Source: Sphingorhabdus pulchriflava
GTDB lineage: Bacteria > Pseudomonadota > Alphaproteobacteria > Sphingomonadales > Sphingomonadaceae
Direction of reading: 5' to 3'
Assembly: GCF_003367235.1 (NCBI RefSeq)
Contig: NZ_QRGP01000002.1
Coordinates: 124,001-188,000 of the forward strand
Length of the DNA: 64,000 bases
A program made the translations under genes and the position numbers. Shown one piece after another: positions 55,381 through 64,000 of this stretch (position 1 is the stretch's first letter; each line of letters starts with the position of its first letter). Below the pieces are notes generated by a model. It was given only the letters and a program-made list of their open reading frames with translations. It was not told where the DNA came from and ran no database searches.

Positions 55381-55749
55381 ATGATTGGTTATGTGACTTT
55401 GGGCACCAACGACCTTGCCCGTGCCGCCAAATTTTATGACGCCATTGCGGCCGAACTCGATACGCCGCGGATGATGGAATTTGACGGGTTCATCGCTTGG
55501 GGTAAGCCGGGCGGGGCTGCAGGAATCGGCCTGACCAAGCCTTTTGACGGCAATGCCGCCACAGTCGGTAATGGCGTCATGGTGGCGCTTGAAGCAAAGG
55601 ATAAGGAACAGGTCCACAGGCTCTACGACATCGCGCTGGCCAATGGCGGCACCTGCGAAGGCCCCCCGGGACCGCGCGGTGATGAAGGCTTTTACGCGGG
55701 CTATTTCCGTGATCCTGATGGCAACAAGCTCAACGCTTTCATCATGTAA
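55381..55749 (+). CDS. VOC (glyoxalase/bleomycin-resistance) superfamily protein
   Basis: A 122-residue single-domain protein with the opening MIGYVTLGTNDLARAAKFYDAI and closing GYFRDPDGNKLNAFIM of VOC proteins. The first metal ligand position (often His in the first strand) is not obvious, although the DPDGN strand is intact. It could be an isomerase, dioxygenase or binding protein; the substrate is unknown. It follows yghU by 53 bases. Confidence 0.88.
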   Translation: MIGYVTLGTNDLARAAKFYDAIAAELDTPRMMEFDGFIAWGKPGGAAGIGLTKPFDGNAATVGNGVMVALEAKDKEQVHRLYDIALANGGTCEGPPGPRGDEGFYAGYFRDPDGNKLNAFIM

Positions 55750-55804
55750 TAATCTTGCGGGACATAGTGTCAGTTTTGTCAACTTTGGGCGGGATTCTCT
55801 CAAT

Positions 55805-56203
55805 ATGAGCGTTCGAAAACTGGAGAAATTCCCGCTCCATCTTGGCCTTGGCGCAACCGCAATCCCCCAGCCCGAATTCACCGGCAGGATCGAATGGTAT
55901 ATGGGTTATGGCGGCCGTCACGGAGGCGATGGGGCCGAAGGACGGCTGGTTTCGATGCACCATTTCACCGAAAACTGGGACAGTTGGGAAATGCATCCGG
56001 CAGGCGATGAAGTTGTTGTGTGCACATCGGGCCAGATGACGCTTTTCCAGGAATTTCCCGACGGCTCAACCGCTTCGGTGACAATTGGCGCTGGTGAATA
56101 TGTCATCAACCCGCCCGGCGTCTGGCACACCGCCGACATTGATCGCGAGGCGACGGCACTGTTCATCACCGCCGGATTGGGCACCGAACAACGGGCAAGA
56201 TAG
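55805..56203 (+). CDS. Cupin-domain protein
   Basis: A 132-residue small beta-barrel with cupin motif 1 near WEMHPAGDEVVVCTSGQM (His and Glu) and motif 2 near YVINPPGVWHTADI (His). It may be a metal-binding enzyme or a binding protein. The start at ATG 55805 gives a complete cupin; the frame is open upstream across the VOC gene, which I reject. It lies 55 bases after the VOC gene. Confidence 0.82.
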   Translation: MSVRKLEKFPLHLGLGATAIPQPEFTGRIEWYMGYGGRHGGDGAEGRLVSMHHFTENWDSWEMHPAGDEVVVCTSGQMTLFQEFPDGSTASVTIGAGEYVINPPGVWHTADIDREATALFITAGLGTEQRAR

Positions 56204-56237
56204 GCCAAGGCTGGTAAAACCGGCCGCTCTCGCCTAA

Positions 56238-58395
<2,158 letters not shown>

Positions 58396-58396
<1 letters not shown>

Positions 58397-59316
58397 TGGC
58401 AGGCAAGGGCGTGGTCGCCCTGACCGGTGCGACCGGATTTGTCGGCGGTGCGACGTTGCACCAACTGGTCGAAGCAGGATGGCAAGTGCGCGCACTTACC
58501 CGCCGCAGCCAGCAGGAAAAAGTGGGCGTCACATGGGTGAAAGGTGCGCTCGATCGGCCCGAAAGCCTCTCCCAATTGTGTGATGGTGCAGATGCCGTTT
58601 TGCACATTGCAGGCGTGGTCAATGCGCCCGATGCGGCAGGATTTGAAGCGGGCAATGTCACCGGAACCGCCCAACTGCTGAGCGCCGCCAAGGAATCCGG
58701 CATAAGCCGCTTCGTCCATGTCTCCTCTCTGTCCGCCCGCGAGCCGCAGCTTTCGGCATATGGATCGAGCAAGGCCAAAGGCGAAAAGCTGGTTGCGACC
58801 AGCATGCTCGACTGGACCATCCTCCGCCCACCCGGCGTCTATGGCCCCGGCGACACCGAAGTGCTCGAGATGTTCAAAATGGCCGCCAAGGGCTTCTGTC
58901 TGCTACCGCCTGCAGGCAAAGGATCGTGGATCCATGTCGACGATCTCGCGCGCTTGCTGGTTGCGCTGCTTCCCGCCCATGAGGATGCGACGGCACAGAT
59001 CTTCGAGGCCGATGATGGCGAACCGGGGGGGTGGGAGCATCGCCGCTTTGCCCGTGCAATTGGCTTGGCGCTGGACCGCCGTATCACAACAATTTCCGCT
59101 CCGCGCCCGCTGCTCTTTGCCGCAGCCTGGGGCGACCGGCTGGTGCGCGGTGCCAAGGCCAAGCTGACGCCCGACAGAGCCAGTTATATGAGCCATCCTG
59201 ACTGGGTCATTGATCGCGAAGCAGCACCTCCCGCAGCGCTCTGGCAGCCGCAAATTGGCACGCTCGATGGACTGAAAGCGACCGCGCGCTGGTATAAGGC
59301 GCAAGGATGGCTATAG
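58396..59316 (+). CDS. NAD(P)-dependent epimerase-like reductase, candidate ceramide reductase
   Basis: A 306-residue extended short-chain dehydrogenase with Rossmann motif GATGFVGG at 11-18 and catalytic Tyr122-x3-Lys126 (AYGSSKAKGE). It is coupled to proB (stop and start share one base) and lies 89 bases before acp-spt. In Caulobacter crescentus an epimerase-like protein next to spt (CerR) reduces 3-ketoceramide, so this is the likely role here. I start at the ATG 58396 because the longer frame would run inside proB. Assignment to CerR rests on context and family, not on a computed alignment. Confidence 0.75.
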
Positions 59317-59405
59317 AAGCCGGTAATAGATAGGGACCAGAAATCGCCCTTTTGCCGCCTCATTCGGCTGGCAATGGCGCAACAGATCATAGTTAGGGAC
59401 AATAT

Positions 59406-59648
59406 ATGACCGACCGCAGTGAGATGTTCGACAAGCTCAAGGAGTTGATCGGGCCGTTCAACAAAAAGGGCGTCGAGCTGAGCGATAGCACAACCTTTGC
59501 CGGCGATCTCGAATGGGACAGCCTGACCGTCATGGATTTTGTCGCCGAAGTAGAAGACAGCTTTGACATCGTGATCACGATGAACTTGCAGGCCGAGATC
59601 GAAAATGTCGGCCAGCTCGTCGATGCGGTGCTGAAACTTACAAATTGA
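59406..59648 (+). CDS. acp: Acyl carrier protein for sphingolipid synthesis
   Basis: An 80-residue acidic carrier protein; the phosphopantetheine Ser39 lies in WDSLTVMDF. It starts 1 base before spt. In sphingolipid-producing alphaproteobacteria a dedicated ACP adjacent to spt carries the long-chain acyl group for condensation with serine, so it differs from the fatty-acid AcpP. The close spacing (stop 59648, next start 59650) supports co-expression. Confidence 0.92.
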   Translation: MTDRSEMFDKLKELIGPFNKKGVELSDSTTFAGDLEWDSLTVMDFVAEVEDSFDIVITMNLQAEIENVGQLVDAVLKLTN

Positions 59649-59649
59649 T

Positions 59650-60849
59650 ATGACCGACCTTTTCTCCAAATTCGATCCGCTCATCGAACAACGTCGCGCG
59701 CTGCTCGAAACCGGCCTCACCGACCCGTTCAATCTGGTGATGGAAAAGGTGCTGTCACCCACCGTCGCCATCTGCAACGGGCGCGAAACGATCCTGCTCG
59801 GCACCTATAATTATATGGGCATGACCTTTGATGAAGATGTCATCGCTGCCGGCAAACAGGCTTTTGACGATTTCGGCGCAGGCACGACCGGAAGCCGCGT
59901 TCTTAACGGCACCTTCCATCCGCATCGCGATGTAGAGGCGGCGCTGCGCGAATTTTACGATATGGACCATGCAATGGTCTTTTCGACCGGCTATCAGGCC
60001 AATCTGGGCATCATCAGTACGATTGCCGGCAAGGGCGACTATATCATCCTCGATATCGACAGCCATGCGTCGATTTACGATGGCTGCAAGATGGGCGATG
60101 CCGAAATCGTTGCTTTCCGTCACAATGATGTCGGGGCGCTGGAAAAGCGGCTGAAACGCCTGCCTGCCGAAGCGGGTAAGCTGGTGGTTCTCGAAGGCGT
60201 CTATTCGATGCTCGGCGATGTCGCGCCGTTGAGAGAGATGGTCCGCATCTCGAAAGAGCATGGCGCGATGGTGCTGGTCGATGAAGCGCATTCGATGGGC
60301 TTTATCGGCGCGAATGGCCGCGGCGTTGCCGAGGAGCAGGGCTGCATCGATGACGTTGATTTCATCATCGGCACTTTCTCGAAAAGCGTCGGCACCGTGG
60401 GCGGCTTCTGCGTTTCGAACCATCCCAAGTTCGAAATTCTCCGCCTCGTTTGCCGCCCTTATGTCTTCACCGCTGCCCTGCCACCCAGCGTGATGGCGTC
60501 GAGCGCGACATCGGTGCGCAAGCTGATGCACGGCAGCAACAAGCGCGCGCATCTGTGGGAAAATTCGAAGACATTGCACAAGGGGTTGCGCGATCTTGGC
60601 TTCCAGCTGGGCACCGACGAACCGCAGTCTGCGATCATCGCCGTCATCATGCCCGATCTGGAACGCGGTGCGATGATGTGGGAAGCGCTGCTGAAGGAAG
60701 GCCTTTACGTCAACCTTGCTCGCCCACCGGCAACCCCCGCCGGTATGACGCTGCTCCGCTGCTCTCTCTGTGCCGAGCATACAAACGAGCAGGTGCAGGA
60801 CATTCTGGATCGGTTTGAGCGGGCAGGCAAAGCAGTCGGCATCATCTAA
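59650..60849 (+). CDS. spt: Serine palmitoyltransferase
   Basis: A 399-residue PLP-dependent alpha-oxoamine synthase. The PLP Schiff-base Lys245 is in GTFSKSVGTVGGF, with DEAHSMGFIG (Asp211, His214) and the cofactor-stacking His139 in DSHASIYDG. It condenses serine with an acyl thioester to 3-ketosphinganine, the first step of sphingolipid synthesis. The family also includes BioF and KBL. I choose SPT because of the adjacent ACP and reductase and because the length (about 400) fits the soluble bacterial SPT homodimer. This gene is the main reason to call the host a sphingolipid producer. Confidence 0.92.
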   Translation: MTDLFSKFDPLIEQRRALLETGLTDPFNLVMEKVLSPTVAICNGRETILLGTYNYMGMTFDEDVIAAGKQAFDDFGAGTTGSRVLNGTFHPHRDVEAALREFYDMDHAMVFSTGYQANLGIISTIAGKGDYIILDIDSHASIYDGCKMGDAEIVAFRHNDVGALEKRLKRLPAEAGKLVVLEGVYSMLGDVAPLREMVRISKEHGAMVLVDEAHSMGFIGANGRGVAEEQGCIDDVDFIIGTFSKSVGTVGGFCVSNHPKFEILRLVCRPYVFTAALPPSVMASSATSVRKLMHGSNKRAHLWENSKTLHKGLRDLGFQLGTDEPQSAIIAVIMPDLERGAMMWEALLKEGLYVNLARPPATPAGMTLLRCSLCAEHTNEQVQDILDRFERAGKAVGII

Positions 60850-60858
60850 CCTGCAGCG

Positions 60859-61719
60859 ATGACGAAGCGTTACACCCTCACTTTATCGTGCCCGGATGCT
60901 CCGGGGCTGGTTGCTGCTGTCTCCGGCTTTCTCGCCAATCATGGTTGCAACATTCTTGAATCGCAGCAGTTTAACGACCGTGAAGATGCGCAATTCTTTA
61001 TGCGGGTGGTGTTTGAAGCTTTACCGGGAGCGCCTGACGCCGATACCCTGAGAGCACAATTTGCGCCTTTGGCGGAGCGGTTGGCGATGCATTGGCAGAT
61101 CCGCGATGCTGATGCGCCGCGCAAGGTGTTGCTTATGGTCTCCAAATTCGACCATTGCCTCGAAGACCTGCTCTATCGTGTGCGGGTCGGGGAGTTGAAG
61201 ATGGATGTGGTGGCGATCGCCTCCAACCATCCACGCGATTCCTCGAAACCTTCGCTGGTCGGCGACATTCCCTGGCACCATTTTCCAATTTCGCCAGAAA
61301 CCAAGTCTGAACAGGAAGCTGCGATCAAGGCGCTGATCTCGGAGACCGGGGCGGAACTGGTCGTGCTGGCGCGGTATATGCAGATATTGTCTGATGATTT
61401 TGCTAGCTTCCTTTCTGGCCGCTGCATCAACATCCACCACAGCTTCCTGCCTGGCTTCAAGGGTGCCAAGCCCTATCATCAGGCGCATGCACGCGGGGTG
61501 AAGATGATCGGCGCGACCGCCCATTATGTCACCGCCGACCTTGATGAAGGTCCGATCATCGCACAGGATGTCGAAGCGGTCAGCCATGCCGATACTGCGG
61601 AGGATCTTGTGGCGAAGGGCCGTGATATCGAGAGCCGCGTGCTCGCAGCCGCCGTTCGCGACCATCTGGAGGATCGGGTGCTGCTCAATGGCAACAAAAC
61701 CGTCGTTTTCCGCAGCTAG
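60859..61719 (+). CDS. purU: Formyltetrahydrofolate deformylase
   Basis: A 286-residue enzyme with an N-terminal ACT domain ([20 protein letters not shown], about 1-80) and a formyltransferase-like hydrolase domain with [19 protein letters not shown] and GATAHYV. It hydrolyses 10-formyl-THF to formate and THF and balances the one-carbon pool. It starts 9 bases after spt, so it probably shares its transcript, without an obvious link in function. Its stop shares a CTAG with the stop of the convergent gene. Confidence 0.95.
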   Translation: MTKRYTLTLSCPDAPGLVAAVSGFLANHGCNILESQQFNDREDAQFFMRVVFEALPGAPDADTLRAQFAPLAERLAMHWQIRDADAPRKVLLMVSKFDHCLEDLLYRVRVGELKMDVVAIASNHPRDSSKPSLVGDIPWHHFPISPETKSEQEAAIKALISETGAELVVLARYMQILSDDFASFLSGRCINIHHSFLPGFKGAKPYHQAHARGVKMIGATAHYVTADLDEGPIIAQDVEAVSHADTAEDLVAKGRDIESRVLAAAVRDHLEDRVLLNGNKTVVFRS

Positions 61720-62576
61720 CGCACTGCGCCTTTGGCGAGCAATTTGGGAACCAGCACGAAGGCCGCGACAAGCGGCCATTTTCGTTGCCAGGGCTTTATC
61801 TCGATCTGCGTCCCCGCATGGCGATTTATCTTCCACGCGAGGTAGTCAATCCCCCCCGAATAGGTGAAGGCAGCCTTGGCGAGGCGGGCAACCGAGAGCA
61901 ATTTGCCTTCGATCCGGCGCCGGGCCCAGCTGCCGCGCACCGCATTTGGTGGGATGGCTGCCATTGCTGGCGCGCTAAATTGCTCATAGCGTGCCGGGTC
62001 CGCGTCCACCACCGAGTTGGAACGGCTTTTGCGCTCCGCGCGCAGTTCGACCGAATAGGTCAAGGCAAAGGCACGGCGCCACCAGTCGAGCGGCGCTTCT
62101 CCATCAATTGATCCGGCGGCGGCCAGCAAAGTCGGCGCGGCGCGAGAAACAGAATCGATGGCGGCCTGCTGCGCTGTCGCATCCACACTCCACACCAGCC
62201 GTGAGGGTTGCGCAAAGCGGGCCCAGACGGAGACATTGCGCGTGTCAGGGCTGTTCAGCCGGCGAAAGTCCTCCTCGCTCAACACCGCATATTTGGCCAT
62301 CAGCCCGTCATGTTCAAATGGAAAGACATTAGGCGGGATCAGTCTATTTGCCCGCGCCAGCCAGCTTTTGCCATATGCTGCTTCATAGTTCGAAACGATC
62401 AGGTAGAAATCGAGCATCAGCCCGTCGAGCTGGCTTTCGCGCAGGCAACTGCCGTAAAATAAAATAGCCCGCGAGGCCCCTGGATATTTCGCCGCCAATG
62501 CCGCTGCCATTGCGGACACTTGAGGTTCGACAGGCGCGGCCAATTCCTCGGCGACAAGATGTTCAAGCGAAGACAT
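61716..62576 (-). CDS. Tam41/Mmp37-like lipid cytidylyltransferase candidate
   Basis: A 286-residue protein with a nucleotidyltransferase-fold signature like mitochondrial Tam41: FYGSCLRES at 40-48, [10 protein letters not shown] at 53-62 (Asp-Phe in the place of DxD, as in Tam41), then [18 protein letters not shown] at 83-100 and [12 protein letters not shown] at 118-129. These align in order with recalled Tam41 landmarks (GSG, MIDF, IKYGVIS, AGRLQKPV). Tam41 makes CDP-diacylglycerol from phosphatidate and CTP. It is the last gene of a minus-strand operon after a lipid kinase, 40 bases away, and converges on the spt operon. A ceramide-1-phosphate or sphingoid-phosphate substrate is therefore plausible. 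I did not run a search; the call is my recognition. Confidence 0.6.
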   Translation of the reverse strand: MSSLEHLVAEELAAPVEPQVSAMAAALAAKYPGASRAILFYGSCLRESQLDGLMLDFYLIVSNYEAAYGKSWLARANRLIPPNVFPFEHDGLMAKYAVLSEEDFRRLNSPDTRNVSVWARFAQPSRLVWSVDATAQQAAIDSVSRAAPTLLAAAGSIDGEAPLDWWRRAFALTYSVELRAERKSRSNSVVDADPARYEQFSAPAMAAIPPNAVRGSWARRRIEGKLLSVARLAKAAFTYSGGIDYLAWKINRHAGTQIEIKPWQRKWPLVAAFVLVPKLLAKGAVR

Positions 62577-62616
62577 GGGCGTTTTCTAGCGCCTTTTTAG
62601 CCGAAGTGCGAACGCT

Positions 62617-63588
62617 TCAAGCTGCGAGCTTGAGGAAGGGGACCGGTGCAGTTGAGCGCAGGAAAATCGGGCGCTCGTTGTTGGCCTCGAAAACCTCACC
62701 ATCGAGAATGACGCTGCTATTCTCTCCGTCGATGCGGATAACATCGCCCTGTTCAAAATGTACGCCGTCGAGTTGCCGCTGGCCCAGCTTGCCCCGCAAC
62801 GACGCAGCGATCATGCGGAACATGGCAGGTGGTCGGTTGTCGACCGCGAGCAGTTTCATGAATCCGGTCTTGCCAGATGGTCCGGCTTGTCCGCCAAGCA
62901 ACAGTTTTTCGAGCGTGGTGACAATCAGCACCGAGAAACTGCCCTGCAATTCCCCGCCGCGAATGAAGGATACACGCACCGGGCGCGACTTCTGCGGAAG
63001 GAAATCTGCCTTCACACCGAATATGGCTGAAAAAAGGACGGCCATCGCGGTCAGGAAATGGCTGATGCCGTTGGGCAGGCCCAGCGGGTAAATCTTGTTG
63101 CGGCAGTATAATATGGTTTCGGCCAGCCCGGCACCACCCAGAAACATTCCGAGCACCGGTCGCGAGGATTCGTTGCCGTCACTAAGCGCAATCAGTTCGC
63201 GCACTACAATATGCGCCGAGAGATCGCCTTTCGCGACCTGAACGATCTGGGCCAGCGCCTCGAGCGGGGCACCGTCGGCACCCAGATCGAGCGCAATAAG
63301 GTTGGTCTTGCCATTGGGCAATACCGCGACCGGTGGCGGAACACCTTCGAAATGACCGCCATGGTAGATTTCGGTCAAGGCGGCTTGGACGGTTCCGTCG
63401 CCGCCGTTGATGACGAGCACTTTGGGTTTGACACGCGCGATCATTTCCAATGCGCGCGCAATCTGGCCGATTTCCTCCACTTCATAGTGAAAGACATCAG
63501 GATTGTCCGCGCAATAGCTCCGCACTTGCGGCAACAGCGATTTGTTGCCGGTCGAGTGTGGATTGGAAAGGAGCGCGACTAGAGCCAA
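62617..63588 (-). CDS. Diacylglycerol-kinase-family lipid kinase (candidate sphingoid/ceramide kinase)
   Basis: A 323-residue DAGK/LCB5-type lipid kinase with GGDGT at 62-66 (VINGGDGTVQAAL), the nucleotide-loop SNPHSTGNKS at 8-17 and VLPNGKTNLIALDLG for the conserved lipid-kinase loop. The enzyme phosphorylates a lipid hydroxyl with ATP. In Caulobacter a kinase of this family near spt (CpgB) makes ceramide-1-phosphate; the setting here is alike. It starts 14 bases after the DUF2141 gene. It could also be a plain diacylglycerol kinase. Confidence 0.82.
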   Translation of the reverse strand: MALVALLSNPHSTGNKSLLPQVRSYCADNPDVFHYEVEEIGQIARALEMIARVKPKVLVINGGDGTVQAALTEIYHGGHFEGVPPPVAVLPNGKTNLIALDLGADGAPLEALAQIVQVAKGDLSAHIVVRELIALSDGNESSRPVLGMFLGGAGLAETILYCRNKIYPLGLPNGISHFLTAMAVLFSAIFGVKADFLPQKSRPVRVSFIRGGELQGSFSVLIVTTLEKLLLGGQAGPSGKTGFMKLLAVDNRPPAMFRMIAASLRGKLGQRQLDGVHFEQGDVIRIDGENSSVILDGEVFEANNERPIFLRSTAPVPFLKLAA

Positions 63589-63602
63589 ATTGCGTCAAAC
63601 CC

Positions 63603-64000
63603 TCACATATACTTCATCTTCACCGAGATCGTGGTGACCCCGCTGCCGACATAGAAACTGACTTTGCTCACCGATGGCTTGCCGAGATTGAGGACATTTA
63701 TCGACGGATTATTGGAAAATCCGCCGCCATCCTGCGAGATATCGGTTTTACCATTGGCATTGGCGTCGTGCCGCACAGCGATGGCATAGTTGCCAACCGA
63801 AGCCACGGGCACGCAGAAGGTCATATTTCCTGCACGTGCGCTGGTTTCGACGCGGTTGAGCCAACGCCCTTTTGCTAGCCACGCCGATTGGGTGGCGGGA
63901 TAGCTTTGAACGCGCATACGACCCGACGAATTTTTGATTCCGCTGACCACCACCTTGATGGCGGGGCCATTGCTTCCAGTGCAGCGGCTCATATCATTGG
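63603..64000 (-). CDS. DUF2141-family protein (5' end outside window)
   Basis: At least 132 residues of an open minus-strand frame that continues past the right edge; the ATG at 63992 is probably internal because DUF2141 proteins carry an exported N-terminus. The stretch IKVVVSGIKNSSGRMRVQSYPA, AVRHDANANGKTDIS and SVKMKYM fits the secreted beta-sandwich DUF2141 pattern. Its function is unknown. It heads the operon with the lipid kinase and the Tam41-like gene, which hints at an envelope-lipid role. Confidence 0.8.
   Translation of the reverse strand, partial: NDMSRCTGSNGPAIKVVVSGIKNSSGRMRVQSYPATQSAWLAKGRWLNRVETSARAGNMTFCVPVASVGNYAIAVRHDANANGKTDISQDGGGFSNNPSINVLNLGKPSVSKVSFYVGSGVTTISVKMKYM

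Noticed and set aside
55544-56203. A 219-residue version of the cupin gene starting inside the VOC gene
   Set aside because: The first part is a frame-shifted reading of the VOC gene; the cupin is complete from the ATG at 55805.

Overview
The window reads as a chromosomal segment of a sphingomonad (Alphaproteobacteria, Sphingomonadales: Sphingopyxis, Sphingorhabdus, Novosphingobium or a relative). The main reason is a serine palmitoyltransferase next to its own acyl carrier protein and an epimerase-like reductase (58396-60849), the hallmark of sphingolipid-making alphaproteobacteria. TonB-dependent receptors, a TonB-linked P450 catabolic operon and a moderately GC-rich background fit this. 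All assignments come from reading the sequence and motifs; no database search was run.

Layout. 1-235: tail of an unidentified gene. 275-7549 (minus): TonB receptor, AraC regulator, cytochrome P450, a 57-residue rubredoxin overlapping the P450 stop, Zn alcohol dehydrogenase and aldehyde dehydrogenase. This is an uptake, hydroxylation, alcohol, aldehyde, acid pathway arranged like the terpineol (terp) operon of Pseudomonas. 7767-14863: a lower-GC chaperone-usher pilus locus bounded by an intact tRNA-Thr(CGT) and a 48-bp copy of its 3' half, as a tRNA-integrated island would be. 15032-18752: copper acquisition and delivery genes (DUF2946, PCuAC, SCO, OprC/NosA-type receptor). 18761-23751: CoA-ester catabolism (enoyl-CoA hydratase, 3-hydroxyisobutyryl-CoA hydrolase), a serine hydrolase and a quinone oxidoreductase. 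23899-32706: one 2,935-residue autotransporter built from about 15 putative Ig modules and five Calx-beta modules.

32740-57293 is mostly housekeeping: tRNA-Gly(GCC), YbbN, LonN, MarC, FolD, YggT, ArgB, a queuosine-precursor transporter, a nucleoside transporter, MutS, MaeB, BamE, the cytochrome bc1 assembly chaperone, YceD, a CDP-alcohol phosphatidyltransferase, two peptidases, TauD-like, YghU-like and ObgE. Between nupC and mutS sits a GxxExxY gene enclosed in 29-bp near-perfect inverted repeats, which looks like a small mobile cassette.

57278-64000: proB runs directly into the sphingolipid genes (reductase, ACP, spt), then purU. On the opposite strand a DUF2141 protein, a GGDGT lipid kinase and a Tam41/Mmp37-like nucleotidyltransferase form a convergent operon. 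The three groups suggest that sphingoid or ceramide lipids are made, phosphorylated and possibly CDP-activated here; that last step is my inference and the most interesting hypothesis in the window.
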